This document shows, piece by piece, positions 49,075 through 58,114 of a stretch of 64,000 nt of DNA. The position numbers and the translations under genes are program-made. Location: the NCBI GenBank assembly GCA_905233165.1, contig CAJODL010000005.1, positions 1 to 64,000 on the forward strand. Reading direction: 5' to 3'. Below the pieces are notes generated by a model. It saw only the letters and a list, made by a program, of their open reading frames with translations, searched no databases and was not told the DNA's origin. The stretch comes from an uncultured Prevotella sp. Lineage in GTDB: Bacteria > Bacteroidota > Bacteroidia > Bacteroidales > Bacteroidaceae. Numbering within the stretch: the first letter of the stretch is position 1; the number at the start of each line of letters is the position of its first letter.

Positions 49075-50535
49075 ATGAGACAGCGTTTCATACCCTTATA
49101 CCTTTTTATATATATACTTCTATTAGGCTCTTGTACAGAGAATACTGATACCATTGGTACCACACTTACTGACACAGAGAGGACATATAGTGAAACGGCA
49201 GTAACCTATCCCGTTACTTCTAAATCAGTCAAATCCGTCAACGTTTTCTCACGTGGTAGGAATGGCTATTTAGGTCAAGCAAAGGACTTGGAGACAGATT
49301 GCTACCTTACTTGTAATTATATGACTCAGATGCGTACCATAGGAAAGCATCAATTCCCTGACGTTATGAGTGTCAACATCAATCCTGCAAAATATGATCC
49401 TTCTATAGAAAGGTGGAAGCAGGTTGAAGCAGACTCTTGCTGGCTGGAGTTGTATATTCTTTCCTCTGTCGGTGATTCCCTGACACCTATGAAGGTTTCT
49501 GTTCGTGAGATGTCAGAGCCATACGAAGAGGGTGTGACGTATTATGTCGATTTTGATCCTGAGGCTCTTAATATGATTCGCACTGGTAAAGGGGCTGTCA
49601 ATAGTTACATGACTTACACTACCAGCAACCATGTTTTTAGCGATGCAGAACGTGCTAAGACTAACTTTGCAAACTATATCAGCATCGGATTGAACGATTC
49701 TATTTATGACAAAAATGACCCTACAGTAAAATACAACAACTACGGAACATACCTCATGAGGAAATTCTATGACCCTGCAACACATGACAATTTCCTCAAT
49801 CAGTATAAGTTTACCCATAACATCTGTCCAGGTTTTTATATCAAGCATGCCGGAGGTATCGGTAACATTGCTACCATATATGCCGCACGACTTGTTGTCG
49901 CCTACGTTGGCGCAGTCCATGAACAACCCTTGTATTCTGCCTTTGGCGGAACGGAAGAGGTTATACAGAAGAGTAGTCTTTCACAAAGCGATACAGAACT
50001 GCAAGACCTCATTGACAACAATACATGTACTTATATCAAGTCTCCAGCCGGTATATGGACAGAATTAGAACTGCCCGTGGAGGAAATCATGAATGGACAC
50101 GAGAATGACACTCTAAATACTGCACGCATATTCATTCCAAGACTCAATAATGAACACATGAATGATTATGCATTCAAGGTTCCACAAACACTTCTAATGA
50201 TACCTACAGATAGTATTTCCGACTTCTTTGATAACCAGAAGGTTGCAAATTTCCGTAACACCTATTTGGCATCATATGCTTCAAAGACCAACGGATATAC
50301 CTTTAATAATATATCTATTCTCATTTCAAATCTATATCGTAAGAAGCAGGCTGGAAATGTATCGGCCAATTGGAACAGGGTGACACTCATTCCGGTTGAG
50401 ACAACCTACTCTACTGTCTCTTCGACAGCGTCACAGGTGCTGACAAAAGTCACCCACGATATGTCAATGTCCAGTACGCGACTTATCAAAGATGGTCTGA
50501 AGGTCAGCGTTATCTACTCAAATAAATCGAGGTAG
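49075..50535 (+). CDS. DUF4270-family lipoprotein-like protein
   Basis: Lipoprotein-type leader ILLLGSCTENTDTIGTTL; linked to the GT5-like gene. Confidence 0.75.
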   Translation: MRQRFIPLYLFIYILLLGSCTENTDTIGTTLTDTERTYSETAVTYPVTSKSVKSVNVFSRGRNGYLGQAKDLETDCYLTCNYMTQMRTIGKHQFPDVMSVNINPAKYDPSIERWKQVEADSCWLELYILSSVGDSLTPMKVSVREMSEPYEEGVTYYVDFDPEALNMIRTGKGAVNSYMTYTTSNHVFSDAERAKTNFANYISIGLNDSIYDKNDPTVKYNNYGTYLMRKFYDPATHDNFLNQYKFTHNICPGFYIKHAGGIGNIATIYAARLVVAYVGAVHEQPLYSAFGGTEEVIQKSSLSQSDTELQDLIDNNTCTYIKSPAGIWTELELPVEEIMNGHENDTLNTARIFIPRLNNEHMNDYAFKVPQTLLMIPTDSISDFFDNQKVANFRNTYLASYASKTNGYTFNNISILISNLYRKKQAGNVSANWNRVTLIPVETTYSTVSSTASQVLTKVTHDMSMSSTRLIKDGLKVSVIYSNKSR

Positions 50536-50537
50536 CG

Positions 50538-50651
50538 ATGGCCGACAACTATTTAGAATATCACCACGACGAATACGAAAAACGTAAGGCTAAGTGGCTC
50601 GCAAAGAAACAAAATAACAAATTAATATATAGGAACAATGATAAAAATTAG
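50538..50651 (+). CDS. 37-aa small protein [37 protein letters not shown]
   Basis: ATG at 50538, TAG at 50649-50651; overlaps the thrS start; absent from the ORF track. Confidence 0.55.
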   Translation: MADNYLEYHHDEYEKRKAKWLAKKQNNKLIYRNNDKN

Positions 50652-52608
50652 TTTTCCTGACGGTTCTGTCCGTGAATATGAAAATGGTGTAACTGGTATG
50701 CAGATTGCAGAGAGCATCTCACCTGCTCTTGCCCGCAACTGTGTAGCATGTGGTGTTAATGGTGAGACAACAGAGTTAAACCGTCCTATCAACGAGGACG
50801 CAAAGATAAATCTTTATCGCTTCGAAGATAAAGAGGGACAGCATGCCTTCTGGCATACATCTGCTCACCTCCTTGCAGAGGCTCTGCAGGAACTATTCCC
50901 TGGCATACAGTTTGGCTTTGGTCCCGCTGTCGAGAATGGTTTCTTCTATGATGTTCTCCTTCCTAACGGAGAAATGATTAAGGAGAGCGACTTCAAGAAG
51001 ATTGAGGATAAGATGTTGGAATTGGCTCGTAAGGACGAGGCTGTCGTACGTTGCGAGGTTTCAAAGGCTGATGCAATAAAGCAGTTCAGTGCTCAAGGTC
51101 AGACATATAAGGTAGAGCATATCGAACAGGACCTCGAAGATGGTTCTATCACTACTTATACTCAGGGAGCCTTCACTGACCTCTGTAAGGGTCCACACAT
51201 AGTTTCTACAGGTATCATCAAAGCCGTGAAGCTGACATCCGTTGCCGGTGCTTTCTGGCGCGGTGATGCTACAAAGACACAGCTACAGCGTCTCTACGGT
51301 ATCTCTTTCCCAAAGAAGAAGATGCTTGACGAATATCTCGTAATGCTCGAGGAGGCAAAGAAGCGCGACCACCGTAAGATTGGTAAGGAGATGGAACTCT
51401 TTATGTTCTCTGACCGCGTAGGTAAGGGACTGCCTATCTGGCTTCCAAAGGGTACAGACCTCCGTCTGCGTCTGCAGGAGATGCTCCGCACCATACAGAA
51501 ACGTTTCGGTTATCAGGAGGTTATCACTCCACACATCGGCAGTAAGAATCTATATGTCACCTCAGGCCATTGGGCTCACTATGGCAAGGACTCTTTCCAG
51601 CCTATCCATACTCCTGAAGAGGACGAGGAATATATGCTGAAACCAATGAACTGTCCTCATCATTGCGAGGTGTTCGCTTCAAAGCCACGTTCATACCGCG
51701 AGCTGCCTTTCCGTTGTGCAGAGTTTGGTACTGTATATCGCTATGAGCAGAGCGGTGAGCTCCATGGTTTGACTCGCGTACGTTCCTTCACACAGGATGA
51801 TGCACACATCTTCTGCCGTCCAGATCAAGTAAAGACAGAGTTCCTCCGTGTGCTCGACATCATACAGGCTGTATTCTCCATCTTCGGCTTCAAGGACGAC
51901 CAGGTAGAGTTCCAGATTTCTCTCCGTGACCCTAACGACAAGGAGAAGTATATCGGTACTGACGAGATGTGGCAGAGTGCAGAGCAGGCTATTATCGATG
52001 CTTGTGCAGACCGCGGTTTGAATGCAAGAACCGAGACAGGTGAGGCTGCTTTCTATGGTCCTAAGCTCGACTGTATGGTGAAGGATGCCATCGGTCGTCG
52101 TTGGCAGTTGGGTACTATTCAGGTTGACTACAACCTTCCTAACCGTTTCGAATTGGAGTATGCTGCAGAGGATAATACCAAGCAGCGTCCTGTTATGATA
52201 CATCGTGCGCCATTCGGTTCTATGGAGCGTTTCACAGCTGTGCTCATCGAGCATACTGCAGGACACTTCCCACTATGGCTCACACCAGAGCAGGTCGCTA
52301 TTCTCCCAATCTCCGACAAGTATATCGACTATGCGGAGAAGGTGCAGGATTACCTCGAAAGTGTCGGCGTACGTTCTGTCATCGACTCACGCAGCGAGAA
52401 GATTGGTCGTAAGGTGCGTGATACCGAGGTAAAGCGCATACCATACATGGTTATCGTTGGTGAGAAAGAAGCAGCAGACGGTACTGTGGCAATGCGTCAG
52501 CAAGGTGGCGGCGAACAGGCTGTTATGTCTATGCAGGACTTCGCAGCACGCATCAACAAGGAAGTGGCAGAAATGCTACAGGCCATGAACATACGTCCGA
52601 AAGAATAA
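50638..52608 (+). CDS. thrS: Threonyl-tRNA synthetase
   Basis: [50 protein letters not shown]. Confidence 0.97.
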   Translation: MIKISFPDGSVREYENGVTGMQIAESISPALARNCVACGVNGETTELNRPINEDAKINLYRFEDKEGQHAFWHTSAHLLAEALQELFPGIQFGFGPAVENGFFYDVLLPNGEMIKESDFKKIEDKMLELARKDEAVVRCEVSKADAIKQFSAQGQTYKVEHIEQDLEDGSITTYTQGAFTDLCKGPHIVSTGIIKAVKLTSVAGAFWRGDATKTQLQRLYGISFPKKKMLDEYLVMLEEAKKRDHRKIGKEMELFMFSDRVGKGLPIWLPKGTDLRLRLQEMLRTIQKRFGYQEVITPHIGSKNLYVTSGHWAHYGKDSFQPIHTPEEDEEYMLKPMNCPHHCEVFASKPRSYRELPFRCAEFGTVYRYEQSGELHGLTRVRSFTQDDAHIFCRPDQVKTEFLRVLDIIQAVFSIFGFKDDQVEFQISLRDPNDKEKYIGTDEMWQSAEQAIIDACADRGLNARTETGEAAFYGPKLDCMVKDAIGRRWQLGTIQVDYNLPNRFELEYAAEDNTKQRPVMIHRAPFGSMERFTAVLIEHTAGHFPLWLTPEQVAILPISDKYIDYAEKVQDYLESVGVRSVIDSRSEKIGRKVRDTEVKRIPYMVIVGEKEAADGTVAMRQQGGGEQAVMSMQDFAARINKEVAEMLQAMNIRPKE

Positions 52609-52611
52609 AAG

Positions 52612-52674
52612 AGGTCAAAGGTCTAAGGTCAAAGGTCTGAGGCTTTCAATTTTCAATTATCAATTATCAATTAA
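52612..52674. repeat. Composite heptamer array (AGGTCAA then CAATTAT), 9 units
   Basis: Units counted individually; phase kept across the switch. Confidence 0.9.
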
Positions 52675-52679
52675 AAAAC

Positions 52680-54041
52680 GTGTTTGAAAACTTATCAGAT
52701 AGATTAGAACGCTCGTTTAAGATTCTCAAGGGTGAAGGTAAAATCACCGAGATAAACGTAGCGGAAACCCTGAAAGATGTACGTCGTGCATTGCTTGATG
52801 CCGATGTTAATTATAAGGTTGCCAAGACATTCACAGACACCGTGAAGAAGAAGGCTCTCGGCATGAATGTGCTCACCGCCATCAAGCCAGGACAACTCAT
52901 GGTGAAGCTCGTCCACGACGAGATGGCAGAGTTGATGGGTGGCGAGGCTGTAGAACTCAATCTCACTGGCCGTCCTACCGTCATTATGATGGCAGGTCTT
53001 AACGGTGCCGGTAAGACAACGATGTCAGGCAAGCTGGCTCTTTTCCTCAAGAAGCAGAAGAACAAGCGTCCTCTCCTTGCTGCCTGCGACACCTTCCGTC
53101 CTGCTGCTATGGAACAGCTGCGCGTATTGGCAGAGCAGGTTGATGTGCCTATACATATCGAAGAAGGTGCAACAGACCCTGTACAGGTAGCTCTCAACGC
53201 CATTGCCGAGGCGAAGGCAAAGAGCTATGATGTTGTCATCATCGATACCGCTGGTCGTCAGAGCATTGATGAGGAACTCATGCAGCAGGCTGAGGATATC
53301 AAGCGTGCCGCAGAGCCACAGGAGACCCTTCTCGTGGTTGATGCCATGACGGGTCAGGATGCTGTGAATACCGCAAAGACCTTCAACGAACGCCTTGAGA
53401 TTGACGGTGTCATCCTCTCAAAACTCGATGGCGACACACGTGGCGGTGCTGCATTGTCTATACGAAATGTTGTCGATAAGCCTATAAAGTTCATCGGCAC
53501 CGGTGAGAAGATGGAAGCCCTTGATGTCTTCCACCCAGACCGTATGGCAGACCGCATCCTCGGCATGGGTGATGTAGTGTCTCTCGTAGAGCGTGCACAG
53601 CAGCAGTTTGACCTTGAGGAGGCAAAGCGTCTTCAGAAGAAGATGGCGAAGAACAAGTTTGACTTCGAAGACTTCCTCAACCAGATACATCAGATACAGA
53701 AGATGGGTAATATCAAGGACCTTGCCGGCATGATACCCGGTGTAGGCAAAGCCATCAAGGATGTTGATATCGACGACAATGCCTTCAAGGGCATCGAGGC
53801 CATCATCTTCTCTATGACACCAAAGGAGCGTCACAACCCTGAAATTCTCAACCTTTCCCGCAAGCAACGTATTGCGAAGGGCGCAGGACGTGACATCAAG
53901 GAGGTCAACCAGCTCATAAAGCAGTTCGACCAGATGCGAAAGGTGCTCCGCATGTTCTCCGGTCCTGGTGGCATGGCAAATATGGCAAAGATGGCCGGCA
54001 TGATGAAAGGCGGCTTCCCAGGAGGAATGCCGAAACTTTAA
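52680..54041 (+). CDS. ffh: Signal recognition particle protein (GTG start)
   Basis: MAGLNGAGKTTMSGKLALFLK, DTAGRQSIDEELMQQ, KLDGDTRGGAALSI. Confidence 0.97.
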   Translation: MFENLSDRLERSFKILKGEGKITEINVAETLKDVRRALLDADVNYKVAKTFTDTVKKKALGMNVLTAIKPGQLMVKLVHDEMAELMGGEAVELNLTGRPTVIMMAGLNGAGKTTMSGKLALFLKKQKNKRPLLAACDTFRPAAMEQLRVLAEQVDVPIHIEEGATDPVQVALNAIAEAKAKSYDVVIIDTAGRQSIDEELMQQAEDIKRAAEPQETLLVVDAMTGQDAVNTAKTFNERLEIDGVILSKLDGDTRGGAALSIRNVVDKPIKFIGTGEKMEALDVFHPDRMADRILGMGDVVSLVERAQQQFDLEEAKRLQKKMAKNKFDFEDFLNQIHQIQKMGNIKDLAGMIPGVGKAIKDVDIDDNAFKGIEAIIFSMTPKERHNPEILNLSRKQRIAKGAGRDIKEVNQLIKQFDQMRKVLRMFSGPGGMANMAKMAGMMKGGFPGGMPKL

Positions 54042-54042
54042 C

Positions 54043-54119
54043 GGTCTAAGGTCAAAGGTCAAAGGTCAAAGGTCTAAGGTCTAAGGTCTAAGGTCAAAGG
54101 TCCAAGGTCAAAGGTCTAA
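54043..54119. repeat. Heptamer array (GGTCAAA/GGTCTAA/GGTCCAA), 11 units
   Basis: Units counted individually. Confidence 0.95.
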
Positions 54120-54162
54120 GGCGGCTTCTGAGTATTCTGATTACTCCGAAAAACCAGCCGCC
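54120..54162. other. Hairpin GGCGGCT...AGCCGCC with inner GAGTA/TACTC
   Basis: Inverted repeats read directly between ffh and folD. Confidence 0.6.
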
Positions 54163-54183
54163 TATAATTATCAATTATGAATT

Positions 54184-55065
54184 ATGAATTATCAACTTAT
54201 CGACGGAAAGGCGACAGCCACAGCCATTAAGGCAGAAATAGCTCAGGAAGTAAACGACATAGTAGCCCGTGGTGGCAAGCGTCCCCATTTGGCAGCAGTT
54301 CTCGTAGGCCACGATGGTGGTTCGGAGACATATGTCAAGAACAAAGTCCTTGCCTGCGAGGCATGCGGCTTTAAGTCAACACTCATACGTTATGAAGACG
54401 ACATCACGGAGGCAGAGCTCCTTGAGTGCGTCAATCGCCTCAATAACGATGCCGACATCGACGGCTTCATAGTACAGCTGCCGCTGCCGAAGCATATCGA
54501 CGAGCAGAAGATTATCGAGGCCATCGACTACCGCAAGGATGTTGACGGCTTCCATCCAATCAATGTAGGACGTATGTCTATCGGACTCCCTTGCTTCATC
54601 TCCGCTACCCCACTGGGCATCATAACGCTCCTGAAGCGTTACAACATCCCTACCAGCGGAAAGAAATGTGTTGTTCTCGGACGCTCCAACATCGTTGGCA
54701 AGCCAATGGCACAGCTCATGATGCAGAAGGAATATGGCGACGCTACTGTCACCGTATGTCACTCCCACTCTGCCGACCTGAAGAAGGAGTGTCGTGAGGC
54801 TGACATCATCATTGCTGCCATCGGCAAGCCAGGTTTTGTCACTGCCGATATGGTAAAGGACGGTGCTGTAATCATTGATGTGGGTACTACCCGCGTTCCC
54901 GATGCTACCCGCAAGAGCGGTTTCCGCCTCTCGGGAGATGTTGACTTCGAGAATGTTGCCCCAAAGTGTTCCTTCATCACCCCCGTTCCAGGCGGCGTCG
55001 GTCCGATGACCATCTGCTCACTGATGAAGAATACGCTGATGGCGTACCAAAGGAGGAATGCATAA
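54184..55065 (+). CDS. folD: Methylenetetrahydrofolate dehydrogenase / cyclohydrolase
   Basis: [59 protein letters not shown]. Confidence 0.97.
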   Translation: MNYQLIDGKATATAIKAEIAQEVNDIVARGGKRPHLAAVLVGHDGGSETYVKNKVLACEACGFKSTLIRYEDDITEAELLECVNRLNNDADIDGFIVQLPLPKHIDEQKIIEAIDYRKDVDGFHPINVGRMSIGLPCFISATPLGIITLLKRYNIPTSGKKCVVLGRSNIVGKPMAQLMMQKEYGDATVTVCHSHSADLKKECREADIIIAAIGKPGFVTADMVKDGAVIIDVGTTRVPDATRKSGFRLSGDVDFENVAPKCSFITPVPGGVGPMTICSLMKNTLMAYQRRNA

Positions 55066-55093
55066 TTCATAATGCATAATTGAAAGGTTTCAA

Positions 55094-55519
55094 ATGAATA
55101 GTTTCCGCACCTTTTTGGTTTTCGTTATCGTTAACGTTATCGTTTGTTCCGCCAACGCGGAACAGCCGTTCAAGTGCATTGTTACCAATAAGGAATATAA
55201 TGTATTCCTGCGCCTGAATCTGTACGAAGAAACCATTCCTATTCCCGGACAGGATGTCCTTGGCAATACCTTCGGTTATCTGAAGAAGCCTACCGACTCC
55301 CGCGTATGGATTATCACAGGTGTTGATATCAGTAAAGACGGCAAGAAGGCCAATCTGGAGATGGTAAACGACTATGGTTCAGAAGACCTCAATGCCGAAC
55401 TCATCATAAGCAACGACAGCACCTATATCCTGCGCCAACTCGAAGGTAGCACCATCAAGGTTGCCGGCAAGAGCAAATGGATAAAACTCCCCAAAGAACT
55501 GAAGTTTATTAAAAACTAA
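55094..55519 (+). CDS. Exported unknown protein
   Basis: Signal peptide, 141 aa. Confidence 0.6.
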   Translation: MNSFRTFLVFVIVNVIVCSANAEQPFKCIVTNKEYNVFLRLNLYEETIPIPGQDVLGNTFGYLKKPTDSRVWIITGVDISKDGKKANLEMVNDYGSEDLNAELIISNDSTYILRQLEGSTIKVAGKSKWIKLPKELKFIKN

Positions 55520-55589
55520 ATAAACAACACAAGCATAGCAAAAAAGTGATTTTTCGCCTAAAATCACACAAATCGAAAACAGAAACAAT

Positions 55590-55617
55590 GGCGCAAGATG
55601 CTTTTGCATCCTGCGCC
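55590..55617. terminator. Hairpin GGCGCAaGATGC-TTTT-GCATCcTGCGCC
   Basis: Strong stem with one mismatch after the 55519 stop. Confidence 0.6.
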
Positions 55618-55626
55618 AATTTCAAT

Positions 55627-55680
55627 CAAAGGTCAAAGGTCTTTAACCGTTAAACGTTAACCGTTAAACGTTAACCGTTA
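55627..55680. repeat. Composite heptamer array (CAAAGGT then CGTTAAA/CGTTAAC), 7.7 units
   Basis: Units counted individually. Confidence 0.9.
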
Positions 55681-55681
55681 C

Positions 55682-56254
55682 TTAACCTTCTTCCCAACCA
55701 TCGCCGGTGCCGCCTCCGGTGCTTGGATTGTCCGGTGTTGTTGGCGTTGTGGTTCCGCCACCCTGGTTCTGACCGTCGTTCTCACCAGTTTCGGTAGTGT
55801 TGTCCGGCTCCTCTACGGTGCCGTCGTCGTCACTGGTGACGCGCTTCACTTCCTTGCCGGTGCGGTCGTAGCAGGTGATGACAACAGATGTCTCCTTCAG
55901 TTCCTGCTTCAACTCAACAGCTGGTGTGAAGACGATGCGACGTGTGCGGATTAAGCCTGCCTTGACGTCGTTGACGTCAGCAACACTCTTGGCACTCAAA
56001 CCAAAACGGGCACTGCCGAGACCAGGAATAGGAATGCTATGTCCCTCAGGAAGCCATGCCTTGATAACCTCTCCGGCAGCATCCCAGCATGCTTTCATAA
56101 CTCCCTCAGAAACCCCGCTTCTGAGTGCGGCCTCACGGATAACCTTGTCTTGTGAGAGCGCCGAGTACAACTCAGGCGCCATCACGTAACGATACTCGCC
56201 GGCGTACTTGCCGACCTTGAACTTGCGTTCTTTTGCTTTAACTTTTAAAGCCAT
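55682..56254 (-). CDS. HU-like DNA-binding protein with low-complexity C-terminal tail
   Basis: HU-like fold sequence (GHSIPIPGLGSARFGLSAKSV), then GENDGQNQGGGTTTPTTPDNPSTGGGTGDGWEEG. Confidence 0.75.
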   Translation of the reverse strand: MALKVKAKERKFKVGKYAGEYRYVMAPELYSALSQDKVIREAALRSGVSEGVMKACWDAAGEVIKAWLPEGHSIPIPGLGSARFGLSAKSVADVNDVKAGLIRTRRIVFTPAVELKQELKETSVVITCYDRTGKEVKRVTSDDDGTVEEPDNTTETGENDGQNQGGGTTTPTTPDNPSTGGGTGDGWEEG

Positions 56255-56298
56255 AAATGTGTGTTTTTAATGGTATTAAACCTATTCGGCCAACTACA

Positions 56299-56387
56299 TC
56301 GGGTGACCGATCCCGCGTTATTTATTGAAAAATCTCTGTCAAGAGATTGCAGACAAACTTGTTTGTATGCCTTGAGACCACTGTCTC
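56299..56387 (-). promoter_or_regulatory. 5' UTR of the HU-like gene with consecutive short hairpins
   Basis: TCGG/CCGA, AATCTCT/AGAGATT, ACAAAC/GTTTGT, GAGAC/GTCTC; -7-like CAAAGGTA just upstream. Confidence 0.5.
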
Positions 56388-56547
56388 TCATCTATTTGCA
56401 AAGGTACAAAAAAAATCTGACATGTGCAAATATTTAAGCAATTATTTTTCAATAAATTGTATTTATTTTTGTCAAGTAAAATACAGAGATGTTCTTCGTA
56501 ATAAATTTTGTTGTTTCAGAGAAAATTTGTACCTTTGCTCACCGAGT

Positions 56548-57741
56548 ATGGAAGCACTATCCTATCGTCCACGTAATGCAGGTCACGACTACTATGGTCG
56601 CGGCACTTATCTCATCACCCTTGTGGTGAGCGGCAGAGAGCAGCTACTCTCCCATTTCGTGACCGATTTCGGTCGCGAACACCCTACCTCCGGTCGCGAA
56701 CACCCCACCTCCGGTCGCAAACAACCCCGCCTTGCCCTCACCCCTCTTGGCGAAGTGGTACAGGAGACATGGCTAAACATTCCCGCCCATCAGTCGGCTC
56801 ATGGCAACAACGTAGCAGTGCATGCGTGCGTATGTATGCCTGACCATTTTCATGGTGTCATAGAGGTGCTTGAGCCCATGCAATGGAGCCTTGGCGATAT
56901 CATTCAGGCCTTCAAGGCCGTCTGTACCAGCCGCTGGCAGCAAGGGCAGGGCCTCCCCTCTTCCACCAATCGGCCGATACCGGTTGATTGCTTCACCGAC
57001 AGCGCCCCAGCCTGGCTGTGCGAGAAAGCCACCCGGCATTATAATGAGGGAGCCTTGATACGCGCCATGTCAAAGAAACAGCGGCAGGAATACTACACCT
57101 TCGTAGGACGTAGCCAAAGGCCTCTTTTCGATGACAACTACGACGATACCGTATGCCTCAACGAGCGCCACCGGCAAGCAATGATAGCTTATGTGCATGA
57201 CAACCCGAGGCGTGCCATATTGCGACGACTCCTGCCCGACTACATGCGCAGATGTCTGCATGTGCAGATAGGCAACCGCAGCTATGGAGCATTCGGCAAT
57301 CTGTTCTTGCTCAGATGGCCTCGTAAGGTGCAGGTGATGTGCCACAGAAACCACCCCGTGAGTCGTCAGCCATACGAAACAACTGACGACTATGTCCGTG
57401 AACACGACCAATGGGTAGCAGAAATCATGGAAGGCGGCACAGCTATCGTCACCCCAGGCATATCACGCGGTGAACTGATGATGAAGAACGAGTGTATAGA
57501 ACAGGGCTATCCGCTGATACACCTGCAGAAGGAACCCATCGGTCAGTATTGGAAACCCGAGAAAAAACGCTTTGACGCTTGCGTAAACGGAAGTCTACTA
57601 ATCTTAGCCCCTTGGGACCTCGACACAATGGGCAATGTCGGCAATGTACCATCAGACAGCGACTACAGCCGTTTTCACAACCTCAACACACTGGCAGCAG
57701 AGATAAGCACCTTCAACAGCGAGGCAAAGATAATCAGATAA
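56548..57741 (+). CDS. RAYT/IS200-like (Y1/HUH) transposase with extra C-terminal domain
   Basis: VCMPDHFHGVIEV (HxH), AFKAVCTSRW; start after TACCTTTG 56530-56537. Confidence 0.75.
   Translation: MEALSYRPRNAGHDYYGRGTYLITLVVSGREQLLSHFVTDFGREHPTSGREHPTSGRKQPRLALTPLGEVVQETWLNIPAHQSAHGNNVAVHACVCMPDHFHGVIEVLEPMQWSLGDIIQAFKAVCTSRWQQGQGLPSSTNRPIPVDCFTDSAPAWLCEKATRHYNEGALIRAMSKKQRQEYYTFVGRSQRPLFDDNYDDTVCLNERHRQAMIAYVHDNPRRAILRRLLPDYMRRCLHVQIGNRSYGAFGNLFLLRWPRKVQVMCHRNHPVSRQPYETTDDYVREHDQWVAEIMEGGTAIVTPGISRGELMMKNECIEQGYPLIHLQKEPIGQYWKPEKKRFDACVNGSLLILAPWDLDTMGNVGNVPSDSDYSRFHNLNTLAAEISTFNSEAKIIR
56671..56730 (+). repeat. In-frame 21-bp tandem repeat (GREHPTS x about 3)
   Basis: GGTCGCGAACACCCTACCTCC at 56671, 56692, 56713. 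Confidence 0.85.
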
Positions 57742-57777
57742 CCCTCCCCCGTTTTTTTGACTGCACAGTAAAAAAAT

Positions 57778-57815
57778 CTCCACTGCACAGGAAAAAGTTC
57801 CCGAGTGCAGTGGAG
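57778..57815. repeat. Hairpin next to RAYT: CTCCACTGCAC-N16-GTGCAGTGGAG
   Basis: Perfect 11-bp stem, 37 nt after the RAYT stop. Confidence 0.85.
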
Positions 57816-57836
57816 GAAAAAGGAGTGTGTGTGAAA

Positions 57837-58049
57837 TGTTCCTGATAACTTATCGGGAACAAATCAGGAACAAATCAGGAACAACTTAGAATCACACATA
57901 ACTATTTGACTTTTAGTGCTTTCCTCTTACTTTAACATTCTTGTTCCTGATGTTCCTGATAAAATACAAAAAATTGGATATTAAAGAAAGAATAGAAGAA
58001 TTAGCAGGGAAAGAATAGAACCTATCAGGAACAAAACCTATCAGGAACA
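57837..58049. repeat. Iteron-like ATCAGGAACA motif, 8 copies in both orientations
   Basis: Copies at 57837(-), 57852, 57863, 57874, 57942(-), 57951(-), 58024, 58040. Confidence 0.85.
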
Positions 58050-58114
58050 AAAACAATGGCCTGTTCCATATATTATGAAACAGACCATGAATTATACACA
58101 CTATTATCAATCAA

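Noticed and set aside
51691-52266. 191-aa minus-strand ORF within thrS
   Set aside because: Antisense shadow, Leu/Ser/Thr/Cys-rich low-information sequence.
53418-54062. 214-aa minus-strand ORF within ffh
   Set aside because: Antisense to ffh; starts in the heptamer array.
54043-54119. CRISPR array
   Set aside because: The unit is 7 bp with no spacers; no cas genes anywhere in the window.
56548-57741. Retron or diversity-generating retroelement near the structured repeats
   Set aside because: No reverse transcriptase motifs (e.g. YADD) in any ORF of the window.
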